From Burhinus oedicnemus (lineage: Eukaryota > Chordata > Aves > Charadriiformes > Burhinidae): 64,000 nt of DNA. The notes below the pieces were generated by a model. The model was not told the DNA's origin and made no database searches. It worked only from the letters and a program-made list of their open reading frames with translations. Numbering within the stretch: position 1 is the first letter of the stretch; every line of letters starts with the position of its first letter. Positions 32,801 to 46,100 of this stretch are shown piece by piece. The stretch spans positions 2,011,146 to 2,075,145 of the forward strand of contig VFFE01008906.1 of the NCBI GenBank assembly GCA_008921705.1, written 5' to 3'. A program made the position numbers and the translations under genes.

Positions 32801-35201
32801 TTGGTGGTATCAGACTTGGACTTTGCAGACTTGGAGGTCTAATTTTTATTCTTTGTTCTTCCATGCTTTTATTTCCTTCCCAAACTACTTCTTAGTCTTT
32901 CTCATGTGCCACCATGATGGTGGAATTAATCACAGAAAGATGGGTCTGCTAGAGGGCTGCAGCTGTGCAAGATGCTGTCTCCACTCCGTGACTAGCATCT
33001 TTCAAAACGCAGTAAAGAGCACCTTTTGTGTCATTGTGTCACAAATCCAGCACAGCTACAGTCCGCAGGAAGGGAACTTGCAGACTCCCTGAGAGCCGAG
33101 GTGCACACAGGAGTCTCTGTCCCTGCTCTTCAACCCATCCAGCCTCAGTGCCATGCACCCAAGGTGGTGGTGGCAGTGCAAAGTGATGCTGAAAGAGCAG
33201 AGATTAATTCTTCCTCTCTGACACCGGGGTGCAGCATCTCCTGTTACACCAAAACTCCTCTGAGACCTAAGACTGAAAGTCACCAAAAGCATCAGTGGCA
33301 CACCATCTGGCTCTACTGGGCAGGAGAGAGGAAGAGAAGCGTGGCTGACCTACCACCCACTGCTGCAGTGAGGAGGCAGTGAAACCACTCCACCATGGGG
33401 AGGATTGGGGCAGGGTGTATTGGAACAAGACTGGTCTATACAAGATGAAATGCTGGCACTGAGGGAAGGGGACTGATGATTTAGTCTCCTATGACCAAGT
33501 CCATTTAATCCTTACATGTATTTCAACTGTACCCCGTACCTACAAATAACCAATGCACCTATGGCAAAAACAGCCCAAAGCTAAATAAAAATTCCAGTCC
33601 AACTTGCACAACTCAAAAGTAACCAGCTGACCTCCAAGGTTTATTTTGGGTGCCATGGAAAATGTAAGGTCTCCTAGACACTGAGATCTGGAAATGTCTC
33701 AGTATGTTAACCAGTCAATGAGGCAAGAGATGTTGGATGGAAGCACTGATTGAATACCTGAGGTGCGCAGCAACGCACAGGTCACATGAAGTCCTTCCAA
33801 ACAAGCTGGTCAAGTGTCCATCAGTGCTGGAGCACCCTCTCAAGTACGTCCTCAAACACATCTTGCTGTTAATGGGTAATGGCAACTTTGATACTTCTAT
33901 GCAGTCTTGTTTCAAAGTGGAAAAATAGTTCCCATGGACTTGCATGCAGATTTTTTTTAAGCACAAGGATTCCTAATGCAATTATCTGTAACTGCACATT
34001 TTCAGGGTCTCATCCCCCTTTAGACCCACTGATCTATCCTAACAGCTCTACAATAAAAAGCCCCCCAATCAGTTGACTGGGTGTTCCCTAGAAAATCCTT
34101 AAAAATGTACAAAAATGAGATGACAGACCCCATCATCTCCTCCCATCTCCAGCTGCATCAATGAATGACAACCACAAATACACCAACAATTAATTTATCT
34201 CCCCAAACGATCGCCTCCAAACATACAGCATGGGATTATCCCACCTCATCTTGGGAAATTACTTTCAGTCTCTCTAGCCTGCTTCAAACATATGCTCTTC
34301 AGCTACACTGTGTGCTTCCAGCTGTCACCTGGAGACCTTTCCTTGCTCCCCGGTAAGTTTGGCCAAGCAGCAAGTTCAGCCAAATTCATCACTGCAGAGG
34401 AAGATGGGAGCAGCTGCAAGCTGGAGGGAGGCTGCTGGATGTCTCTGCAGCAATATAGAGCCCACAATCTGCCCCCCGGGTCACTTCCAAGACATTTTTC
34501 ATCCAGAGAGCTGTGGCAGGAGCTACCTCACGTCCCACTTAGGTTGAAATTAAAACAACTCAGCTACGCAGAAGCCAAGGGGGTGAGATGCCGGGGACCT
34601 GCCACTAATGTGTCAGCAAGGAAGCATTTGCCACATGCACCTCTGCTGTTTCTGTGCAATTAGAACAAGAAACAATTTAAAGGGGCCTCCTTTTTTTTGC
34701 AGACAAGCTAGAGAAAGAAGAAATCTTTCTTCACTAACCCAGTAATACTTAAACGACAGAATAAGTGCAGAGATGCTACTCAAAACCACAGTGGCTCGTC
34801 CAGGCTGCCAAGGAGTAATCCCAGCACAGGCACCCATTCCCACGCTTGAAATATGGATTACAGAACATTGAGAAGACTTAGAAAAGCAAGAAGGACATGA
34901 GTACATATGCTATTTGGCTGGCTTTGAGGAGAGGCTGAACAGGTAATGGCCTGCCGAGGATGCAAATGCATCACCCAGGCTAGCTCTCTGCTGGTCCACA
35001 CTGGGCCTCTCATTCATATCCAAGGGCAGAGGACAACATTCACAGACATGTGGAAATTTCACCCACTGCACCTTTTTCATCATCTTGAGACCAGAAGGAC
35101 AAACCTGATTCAAAAGTATTTTTCAATTTCTTCTGCTATGATCTGAGCAGGTCCCCTTTCTCATGGAGGTGAACTGAGCTGGCCCTCCAGGAGCTATTTT
35201 T
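29859..35201. other. Unique sequence, no gene seen
   Basis: This is probable intron of the C1orf21 leader. A T-rich tract occupies 31211-31266. Frames at 33026-33382 and 34292-34663 are open but show no recognisable domain or exon structure. No RNA gene was seen. Confidence 0.5.
31211..31266. repeat. T-rich low-complexity tract
   Basis: About 56 bases of T runs interrupted by G and C. No element is recognisable upstream of it, so it is not clearly a retrotransposon tail. Confidence 0.85.
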
Positions 35202-35785
35202 ATAGAATGGTTTGGGTTGGAAGGGGACCTTAAAGGTCATCTAGTTCCAACCCCCCTGCCATGGGCAGGGACACCTTCCCCTAAACCCGAGTACTCAAAG
35301 TCCCATCCAGCCTGGCCTTGAACACCTCCGGGGGAGGGGGGAGAGGGGCGGAGCGGGTATCCACAACCTCCCCAGGCAACCTGGTCCAGTGTCTTACCAC
35401 CCTCACAATAAAGAATTTCTTCCTAATGTCTAATCTAAATCTACCCTCTTTCACTTTAAAACTGTTACCCCTCCTCTGATCACTACACTCCCTGATAAAG
35501 AGTCCCTCCCCATCTTTCCTGTAGGCTCCCCTTAAGTACTGGAAGACTACTATAAGGTCTCCCTGGAGCCTTCTCTTCTCCAGGCTGAACAACCCCAGCT
35601 CTCTCAGCCTGTCTTCATAGGAGAGGTGCTCCAGCCCTTTGATCACCTTTGTGGCCCTCCTCTGGACTTGTTCCAACAGGTCCATGTCCTTCTTAGGCTG
35701 GAGGCTCCAGAGCTGGATGCAGTACCCCAGGTGGGGTCTCATGAGAGCAGAGTAGAGAGGAAGAATCATCTCCCTTGACTCCTTT
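35202..35785 (-). mobile_element. CR1-F: CR1 3' end with C-terminal ORF2 and terminus
   Basis: The minus-strand copy starts at its 3' end near 35202 (complement of 'tagaatggtttgggttggaagg') and runs to about 35785. A 183-codon frame at 35281-35832 preserves [61 protein letters not shown] and VVRHWTRLPGEVV. These are all C-terminal ORF2 blocks of a CR1 subfamily different from CR1-A. Between EVVD and EVFKARLDG a purine-rich tract on the plus strand (about 35328-35352) adds a short Pro-rich insertion. The frame is open throughout, so the copy is fairly young. Confidence 0.94.
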
Positions 35786-38700
35786 TCCTTCTGCCTATAA
35801 TGAGTTCTCCTTACAATTACTTTATTATTCAAATGTTCAAATATTGCTCCTTTTCCAATTTGATGTCCACTGCATGAGGACCTTCAGAGCCTTAGTTATT
35901 ATATATTGTCACTAGCATAAGGGGCCAAGGAACAACACATATCTCTCCATACTACCCCACTAGCCACAAAGAATTGCTAAAGCCATTTCAGCAGCCTTCA
36001 AACTTAAAATATTTTGACCTACTGCTGATATTTGTGCAGAAATTACATGAAAACTGCCACATTTCAACAGTGCTTATACTCAACAGCATAGCATCATTTG
36101 GGGTTTTTGTATAACCTCTCTACCAGTATGCCATATGGCTGTATCATCTTCCTTAGGGACTTACCTCAAAGCCTTTAGCCCTGGCACATTTATTAGTTTG
36201 AGAAGTAATATAGCGTTGGTTAAATTTCATTTATATCTTTGTTCCTTCTTTATTTTGCTGTTATTCCCCCCTCGTGTCCAGCAAGGACTAACTGCAATAA
36301 CTTACTGAGTTGAATCATCTTCATCTCCAGCTCCGCAGGCTCACCATCCCCAGCTGGGTCAGGTCCAACAGGACCACTTCACCAACCAGGGTCCACCATT
36401 TCTTGCAACAGTGAAACTTCAACACAGCTGCATCCAAAGTTAAAAAGCAGACAACAAACAGCTGTATAGTGTTAAGCTCGATGGCCCCTTTACTCCCACA
36501 TTTAGCTTTTTGCACATGAAAATAGCAGCTGCTTTCCTGAAAGTAAATTCTGCAGTATCTTTATAGCCTTCCTCTCCCCCTTTTATCTTCAAGCGTGAGA
36601 AGGATTTCTTTTTAAAATTAGAAAAATAAGTAAGTTTATGAACTCTAACAGCAGGTAGGCTCTCTCGGATGTGCTTTTATTATGTTAGGAAAGCAATACT
36701 GAGACTGAATTTAGGAAAAACATTTAATTTTATGTTAATTAAGAAGGGAAAAAAAGGAAAAAAAAAATTGAGGCGTCAAACTATTGCTAATTGTAGTACT
36801 TCTCCAAAAGCTAACACTCAAAATTAGAGCTTGCCAGAAGCTTAAAAGACGCAAAACCATTCCTGTCAGAGCAAAGCAGCGCAAAGCACCCAAAAAAACT
36901 CTCTTGCTGGGGTGCAGAGCTGACAGTAAGCCAGTCTGAAACTGAAATGCAAAATCTGGTTATCAGCAGCTATGAAAAATAATTCAGCCTGAGGGACAGA
37001 CAGAAAACTTACCCACAGTTTCCTCAAATCCCAAGAAAGCAAACATTTCGCCCCCACTCAGCAAGCAGACCACAGCTGCTCAGCCCTTTGCAGGAGACCT
37101 GGTCACCGACATACAGCCCACCTGGCTCTGGTCTGACGCAGTCTTCCCTCAGGCAAAAATCATTGCACTTTTTTTTTTAATGATTTGATTTTTTTTTAAT
37201 GATTTGATTTTTTTTTTTAATAAAACCTTTTTTCCTCCTTTCTTTCCCCCCCGCCTTTTTTTTAATAAAAAAAGTAAGGCAGCACCGAGAAAATTTAAGT
37301 AATACACAAAAGTCCCATCCAGCTCTCCAATCTTGGCTTTCCCTTTTGCAACACCAAAAAAATACACAACACAAAAAAACCACTTTTTTTTTTTTAAACA
37401 ATGCAATTGCACCATACAAACCCAGTTTTTAAACCATGCAGTTATATGGTCCCAAGTATAAGTCAGTGCTGTACAAGGTCTGCACAGAATATACACTTCC
37501 CTCTCTCAAGTCCATGAATGTGGATGGCCAAGGCTGAGTAAAGAGTCTCTAACTGGAAGTTGGTTCAATGTTATTTGTAAGAAAGAACATATAACCAAGT
37601 CCAGTTCCCTACAACAGCATTTAACTGAAAACAACATAACTGTAAATGCCGGTGTCATTTATAGCACCTGTAAATCACACATTGCCAGACAACTGATAAA
37701 CAGTCTCATGAAAATCAGCTTCCAGAGCCATATGCACCAAAATACCATAAATCCTCCAGTCAGTATTACTGTATTTTTCCATTCCCATGTTATATGCAAA
37801 TTCTGCGCAACTGAATTACGATAACGTAGCTAAGCACTTACCAATTACATTTTAAACAGACTATTTAAAGGTGCCTACATCCCACTGCAAAAAACGTCAT
37901 TAGGATAGAGACAGCAGAAAAGCATCAACCCCAGAAGCTAATAACAAGATTCTTCTCTCTTTACCTTGTTTCTCTTCAATCACATTTTTTATAATTAAAA
38001 AATTACATGACAAATAGCCACTGTTTTGTCATCTACAGTGCTCACAAATAAACTGTACTTCATCAAGGTGAAGTTCAGATCTTCAAAACTCCACACACTA
38101 AATCCAGAACATCAACACAAGAGCTTGAAGCTAAAAAAACAGCAAGGACAGAGATGGTATTTCTGGATTGTCAAGGCTTTGTGCAGAACAATGTGGAGAG
38201 AAGAGCTGTTCTGCATGCAAAAGCCTTACCAGCTGCACCTTCTCCTACAGCGACGTGATAAAGTACCAGCATCAACATAGAGAATCCTTTTAGTGACCAT
38301 CATCTGTTTGGAAGAGCGACAAGTTTTAAAATGTATTGAAAAAACTCTAAAAATTGCCAGCTCTTCCTTCCCCCCCTCCTTCCATTTGCTAAAAGTTGAA
38401 GTGCTTAAGTTTCAAAATATGCTGTAAAGCTTAAAACAAAAAACAAAACCAACCCCAAAAATAAATTTAAAAATCAGGACATTCTGCCTGGAAATCACTT
38501 CTCTTTCCTCTCTGATAAACAGCTTGCCACACCGTAACACTCCCTCATCATGTTTTTTTGCTGTGCGATAAAACCTGAGGCTTTCCTATTTATGACACTG
38601 CCACCGTCACCCCTGGAAGAGGTTCTACACTGAGTCCCCACAGCGCTGCAGTGCGGAGAGCAAACGCAGAAGTGCTCTAACTGCAGCTAGAGAGGAAAGC

Positions 38701-40951
38701 TTGGTTTGAAACCTGCCGTACAAGCTCATGAGGAAACCAAGCAGCGCGAGCAGCAATCTTGATAATGAATTAGGCGAAATCAACTTTGTGTTACCAACAT
38801 CATTCCGCTTCCTTGCAGCAATATTATGGGAATTATCAACTGCTTGCTGGGACTGAAGAGACCCTCTCAAGTCCCCAAAAACACCAGGAAGGAGAGAAAT
38901 GCCATGGCAATAAGGGAAGATAGGAATAAGTTGCTTGGCAACTCTCATTCTGACATGCCAGTTAGGTGAAAGAAATTAAAAGGGTGAAGGAATTAAACAG
39001 AGAAACTTTGTTTTCTACAAGGTCCTCCGCTAACGTGAATCACATGGCTCAGATGACTTTCATAGGGCTAAGTCAGCCTGTGCCAGCTGATGCAGGGCAA
39101 ACATACCAGATATCAACAGCTACACAATGAAGAAATAAAGCAGCAAAAAAACTGGGGAAAGAAGCTTTGATTACCTTCAGGCTCTATATTGAAGGCACAC
39201 AAAGCAGCCACTTGGATTTCGTTACCCAGATGCCAACAACTTCCCTCAAGCATCCCAAAAAGAGAGTTTCTGAGAAAGCACCAGAGATCAAACTTTAAAT
39301 AGAGCCAAGATGCAAAACCAGGAACGGCAATTCCTCAGGCATTTGCCAGCCAGCATGCACAGACGGTACCAGCTGGAATGGGAAGCTGTAACCCTATCAG
39401 CTTGGGTTCTCCTACCTTTTTACGCAATAAAAAGATCTTATGCAGGCCTCTGAATACAAAGGACAAATGATAACGTTAAGCTAAAATGTGACAGAAGCCT
39501 GGGGTTTAAGACTGGGCTTACCAATGGCTTCACATCTTCACAAACCACGACACTGGGCAACCCACTTCCCCGATGCGCACGGATCCCCAAAAGACAGACT
39601 CAATAAAACAAGGGAGTTACTTCATGCAAACAACCATTTTTGTAGATACACTGGTTTAAAAAAAATTAAAAATATCAATTTTTGCTATTATTTGACACAG
39701 AAGATCAATCTGCATGTGACCAGCACATTTCAGCCTATAACGTAACATTTAAGGCTGCTTAAGTGCCTTATTAGAAAAAAATAAAAAGGGGGATCTGATT
39801 TTATGTAAACTAAAATACAGACTCAGAGGAGGACATTAACGGATCTCTTATTTGTGTATAACAATGAGGCCTGGTATTTCACAGCACAGCAGACTTTTTC
39901 AGAAGGAAGGGAGCAGGTAATCTGATTTTTACATGATAAAATCCACTGCTTTTGTATTTTCACTGTGGCATTTAGCTTTTCTCAGTGGTTTTGCGAGTGA
40001 AAAGCCAGCCCAGGCTGGCAATCTCCTTCCCCAAGCCCCCAGGATTTCACTCCCTGCGAGCGGCCACGCACCCTTGCAGAATACCAATGACATGGGATGG
40101 CACACCTGGGAATCAAAAAAGTGGCTCCAAAGCAGGCCAGCAGATTGCAGGCAGGAACCTCACTTTCAGCAGGAACAAATTCTGTTTATTTTAGCAAATC
40201 GAACTGAACACATAAAATAATCACACTGCCCCAGTCGCTTCGCACCCATCACACAGCCGGTAGCTAATGGGTGTATTACAGGCAGTGTTTGAGGTGTGTA
40301 GCATGCCCATGACATTTTCCTACCCCCTAGTTTGCAAGAACACTAAATGTTTGATTTATGCAAAATATTCCATTTTCCATCTGAGCCAGCTAGAAGGAAG
40401 AGTGGGAAATGCTCTGGAATGATCTTGAAAATTACAGATAGATCAGTCTTACAAGTTGTCTAAAATCAGAGTTAATGATAGTGTTTGAAAACAACTAGAG
40501 AAACATGTTAAATCAAAAAATTTTAACCTGGTTTCAGTCACAGAAGTCAGTGTGCTCAGTTTCTTTGGATAAAGAAATGGCACTGCTATTTGAATGTTCA
40601 AAAGCCAGTGACAGCATCTTGGAGGGACTTTATTGCAGAACTCTGGTAACTGGTTTGGAAGGAACCTTAAAGTCACCTGGTCTGCCACAGAGAGAAGAAG
40701 AGGGAAATCTTCACAAGGGCAAGTTTACCCTCAAAAGGCTTCCCTGAATGTCAGCAAAAGGAAACGACTCCTCCAGGAACACTCCAGAGCAAGAGCCCAA
40801 CTCAGCAGAGCTGAGTACTCCAAAGCCTGCCTGCCTTAGTTTAGTCCTCATTAATTCCCCTCCAATCACGTAATAATAAACTTCAATACTGGAAAAAAAA
40901 AAACCCGAAACAAAAAACCAAAACCCCGGGTCAGCATTCTTCATTATATAC
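35786..40951. other. Unique sequence, no gene seen
   Basis: No supported gene. It contains the T-rich direct repeats at 37170-37222 and further A- or T-runs near 36756-36767 and 37384-37396. Open frames near 37149-37496 are lysine-rich products of those runs. Confidence 0.5.
37170..37222. repeat. T-rich tandem repeat
   Basis: Runs of about nine to eleven T followed by 'aatgatttgat' occur twice in tandem, with a third partial copy ending in 'taataaaa'. The unit is close to 20 bases, with length variation in the T-run. Confidence 0.8.
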
Positions 40952-41370
40952 ATAGAGTCATAGAATCGTCTAGGTTGGAAAGGACCTTTAAGATCATGGA
41001 GTCCAACCATCAATCTTAACACTGCCAAAACCACCACTCAACCATGTCCCTCAGCACCACGTCTACCCATCTTTTAAACACCTCCAGGGATGGCGATTTC
41101 ACCACTTCCCTGGGCAGCCTATTCCAATGTTTGATAACCCTTTCGGTGAAGAAATTTTTCCTAATATCCAATCTAAACCTCCCCTAGTGCAACTTGAGGC
41201 CATTTCCTCTTCTCCTATTGCTTGTTACTTGGGAGAAGAGACCAACCCCCACCTCACTACAACCTCCTTTCAGGTAGCTGTAGAGAGCAATAAGGTCTCC
41301 CCTGAGCCTCTTTTCCTCCAGACTAAACAACCCCAGTTTCCTCAGCTGCTCCTCATAAGACTTGTTCTCA
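40952..41370 (-). mobile_element. CR1-G: 5'-truncated CR1 3' end
   Basis: This minus-strand CR1 begins at its 3' terminus (complement of 'tagagtcatagaatcgtctaggttgg'). It carries the blocks 'accctttcggtgaagaaatttttcctaatatcc' (shown in parts) and 'aaggtctcccctgagcctc', and ends after 'cctcataagacttgttctc' near 41370. It belongs to the CR1 group whose C-terminal region lacks the [12 protein letters not shown] wording seen in CR1-F. It is about 420 bases long. Confidence 0.93.
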
Positions 41371-43049
41371 GGGATGGGCTAAACCACATCTCCAGAAAAG
41401 AGTTGCCAGGGAAGAGCTATACATGATGGGTGGCATGAAATTCTGCAAATTAATCAAGACTAGAGAAAACTGCAGAATCCCAAAGGGCCAGAGAAAAGCC
41501 AGACAATTAAGCTGCCTGACAGTGGAATAAACTTATCTTGACAAGCACAAGGTAACACAGATTAGAAGGAATAATGTACAACTGTGACTCGGGCTTTACT
41601 GTAGACAGCTCAATGACAATGTACCATTGGGATTCAGAAAACACTGTAAAAACATGACAGAAAATAACACATAAAGGTACATCAGCACCGTACTGTTTTA
41701 TTTCTTGCCTTCATTTCATTATTTACCATAGGAAGTTCTGCATACTGAATTAAAAAAAAATAAAAAAAACATTAAATCAAAACAACAACAAGATTCATTT
41801 GTATTGATTTGTATAGCAAGATGAGATATAACAGATACTGAGATTTATTTTTTTTTTTGGTAGGATTATGTCTCGCAATCATCCTCACACACACTTTTAT
41901 GCACATGAACAGTCAACTGGTCTTACTACCAGGCGGCTTCACCCTGATACACTATAAGTTGATGGATCTCTCACAATTTCTAAAAAACCCTTTTGAAGGC
42001 ATAGCACCATTTCATAGCAAGTTTTAGTCAGTGGAAAACACTTGGAAGAGCTGTCATTATGTGGCATAATAATATGCGAGACAGCTCTTGCATATGATGC
42101 CTGTCTCTTATATAATCTCTGATGAAAAATCCATGAGTGCCTTGCTGCTGTGAGCTCTTAGTAGACCCAGGAGCTTCAACTCCTCTTCCCCAATTTCTAC
42201 AGACCAGGGTATGTTGCTTACCAAGATTAATTTTTCATGCTTAGCATAAGAGACTCCATATGCATGTTCAGATGCATTCTGGAAGAGGGAAGAATTTGTA
42301 TTCTTCAACAATAATGCCGTCAGCTTATGCTACCAGACAGCTCCTTGCTAACATCCTTTCATTAAGTCTTCAACTCAACGCTAAGATTCCCATTCCACGA
42401 GTTGCCCTGTCAATAGATATTTCCCCTGTAAACATGCATCGTATTTTGGATGAGGAGGCTCAACCAAAATAACAGAGCAAGACGACCTGAAAAATAATCC
42501 TGACTCCTATGTGTTTACTCCCATTTCCCTAGACTCAAGGCAATACGCTTTTCCCCCTTGGATCACCTTCAGTTGCTCCCACACATCTAGCCCATACATT
42601 TTTACTTATCTCACGATAAGAATTAATTGAATTTCCTATTTTCAAGGAGTATTTTGGACTGGCTTTTTAGCCTAGAAAAACTCTGGAGCAAAACTCTAGA
42701 CCAGCTTTGTTGCTTTTTTTCCTTAGGCATTTTATGAAAGTTCATGAGGTGTGTCATAAGAAGTACTGCCTGCTAGAGGTAAAAGCCCAGCTATCTTCAG
42801 CTTCCTTAGACACCTCTATGCCTGGTTCAGAGAAAAAAATTTGTATCTTGCAACTCCCCAAGGTAAACTAGGGAAACCTAGTACAAGCTATGAATGAGCT
42901 ACTGAGCAGAAGCTGTGCTAGAAGACTACCACGCTCCATAGCACAGGCTGCAACACCACGGCTCATGAGGTGTATTTTCAGGCATCTCTGAATATGGGTA
43001 CGTGTTCTCCTCTATATCCTTCCCTTTGACATAAAAACATTACAAAACT
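41371..43049. other. Unique sequence, no gene seen
   Basis: Nothing beyond A-runs near 41752-41768 and a T-run near 41849-41858 was recognised. Confidence 0.5.
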
Positions 43050-43138
43050 GTGTGTGCATATATATGTATTTATGTGTGCTTATATTATATATATTATGTA
43101 TGTGTGTACATGCAGACACATATCTCTCTCTCTCTCTC
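43050..43138. repeat. TG/TA microsatellite region with (TC)8
   Basis: Mixed TGTG, TATA and TATG repeats at 43050-43108 are followed by a clean (TC)n from 43123 to 43138. It is a compound simple-sequence repeat and likely to vary in length. Confidence 0.85.
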
Positions 43139-46100
43139 CTACAGAGCCAAACGAAATATTTAGAAGGCAAATACACATATCTCACGCAAATACAGGCAAA
43201 TACACGTATTTCAAAAACAAGATTCCCAAAACTGCCCGTCCTTGTGGTGCCAGGCTCTCCCAGCTCAAACAGATTTAACAACACTTTGTGCTAGAGCCTC
43301 TGCCCACTGGTTTCGAGGACAGAAAACATTCTTGTCCTCTTAAACTTCAAAATTGTTTTCCAGAGTTGCTGTAACGCAGGCTTTAAAACCATTTTTCTGT
43401 TCATTATCCTAACACAACTTTTTAAAATAATTTTTGAAATTGTTGCAAATACTTCCTATCATTATAAAAGCTGTATTTATTTACTGTCTTTAACTTAAAC
43501 CTCCAGTGAGCTTGATTAATATTAATCCAAATGATACTTCCCCCCCAAATAATAATACTGTATGGCATTTCCAAATTAGAATAAATAGGATATCCTGTTA
43601 TTCTGCAGCTTTCTTACAAGGAGATGTGAAAGAATGCTGGCAGGATAGGAAAGACAGGGAGGGGGGAAGAGCCCATAACCCTTGCAACTTGTGCACGTCA
43701 AAATCCCCAAGCCAGGGGACTTGTAATGACTCGAGATGAATTTTCGGTAAACCTGGGAAACTTCGTTCTTGACAGAAACAACCCGGGCCTTCAGATATAT
43801 GTAATTTCTTCTTGATGCCAGCTAACAGCAAGCAGCCTCTGATAAGTTTTGTTCTGATGTTTCTGGTTAAGAAAAAGCCATGAAATCACAGCAAAATTCC
43901 AGATACACTATGCCAAACAAAGAAATAGCTGCACCCTATTAGGGTTGTGTTTGCCATGCTGTTTTCAAACATCAGATTAAAAATGTAAAGTATTGTTAAT
44001 ATATTTAACAGGCTGGCTGAGCATCAGATTCAAGTGTCAATACATGTCTTGCAACAGAGCAAGTATCTTTGGCTGCAACTAACAATAATATGAGTTTTAA
44101 TAAAAACGCAGTTGTCCAGGAGCATCAGTTTGGTATCTGCTATGAAGAGGGCTACTTTTAGCACTGTACTGATTGAAAGTTGTTTGTTTGGGGTTTTTTT
44201 AACACCTAAGCATTTGTTACACACTGATGATACTGTTATGCAAAGCAAAACTTTTCACACTGTACACTACCAAAGACTTCAAAGCGTGAGACAAGTACAA
44301 AGTACACGTGGCTGAGAAACCTACAGTAAAGAACTATTTTACAGAAAGTTTCTGACACTGCTACTATCCTCACCTCGTAGTAGGCTTGCACTGTTAGACC
44401 TCCACATTACAGCAGATGGAAAAAACATACATGAAAAAAATAAAATTAATTTTAAAAATTGCTTATGCTATTCATAAACATCATCTGTCCTATTCGCTGC
44501 AGAAAATAAGTGACCAAACAACACTCTCTAGCAAAACAGTGGGAGACTAGTTCAACTGGAAATCATAAAAAAGATATTACAGATTTTTGCTTGTTTTGTT
44601 TGCATTTTTTACTCCCACTTTAAATTTTGCTCTCATCTGCTGGGCAGAATCTTGTTTTCTTGCTTTAGATAACAAAAGAACACGTGGAGTTTGATGGAAG
44701 TTCTTGCATGACTTCTCTCTGCACCTTAAAACATTTGTCTCTGAAAAACATTTCTTTTACAATCTTGAATTTTGTTGCATTAGTCCCTGCCAACAACAGC
44801 CCTTCTGAAAGATGAAGAAATACTCACCTTGATTCTTACCTGCAGACAGACAGCTGCAGCTGCTCTGACTGTAATGGCCTATTGGAAGTAGATTATTTAC
44901 AAAACTGGGTTTTAACAACCATAAATGTCAGAGTAGCTCATCTCATTTCACTGGGTACAGTCCCAAGACATTTCTAACAAAGTATGCTGATTTGGGGACA
45001 TACAATAAAAATGAAGAGCAACCGTACCTCTGTGCTAACAGAAGCTACCCTGGCTTATCTCCCACGCAGTCACCCAAGGAGAACAGAGGTCAGACTGGGA
45101 TCACAGCCGATCACATCCATGTGCCTTCTGAAGCTCTTGACGGATACATGAAAACAGCAGGTTGATGGTTTTGTTAACCCTTTGAGACAGTTCTTATTCT
45201 TTATTTGAGCATTTCTTTTGCCTGATGCTATTTTAGCATTCGGTTTTAAATTTAAAATAGCTCTGGCCTGAGAGAAAGCTTCTCCAAGTGCTGCAGCTCA
45301 CCGAACAGCCAAACCCCGACTCTCTTCAACACGATCCTTTCATTGCTCATGATCGTCAGCAGAAGAGATGCTACAAACACGTTACAGTATTTACACTGTA
45401 AATACCAATTCGAGTTGTGTAAACGGCTGATACAAATCAGTCCTCTTACATACAGATGTTGATGGCTTACAAAACATCTATCTTCCACTCTTCTAAATAC
45501 CACAAATGTCATATCTCCTCTTATTTCACATTTTATTTTTCTCCTTGCACCTGAAAATCCCCTTCCTGCTGTATCTGTAACTTTCATGACAATCAAACCA
45601 TTCTCCTAGAAACATCCTCACAGGTATGTGACGAGAGACCAACCACACTTATCATAGCATGGGTTAAAACATGGTAGACTTTCTACAGAAGTTTGTATAC
45701 CCTGTAAAAACCGCCCTCTTCTAACACAACACGAGCAACACTAATTCCACTAGGACTTAAGGATTCCCCTTGCAGCCAATTATATTATATTACCCAAAAA
45801 TACTCTATGTGTTTCACCAAAGGTGAAGAAAAACCTTGCCTTCATCAGACAGCCTCTGATCCAACCTTGTGACGCGAGATATGTTTCCTTCCAATGCCAC
45901 CTGAATGTGTTTGACTAGCAGTGACCACTATCAATGGCTGCATTGTAAACCCTCAGTGTTAATAAAGTTGCTTCAACACTTAGCTCAGTTTGCAGGTGAC
46001 AGCCTGGGTCATCAAATAGGTGGACTTTTATCTTCTTGAGCAACAAAGCAGCAAAAGGGTTCTCCTCTGAGTTTGAGAGCAATGTTCAAATCCATTTAAA

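Noticed and set aside
37149..37496. Lysine-rich and phenylalanine-rich ORFs
   Set aside because: Produced by reading through T- and A-runs and the 37170-37222 repeat.
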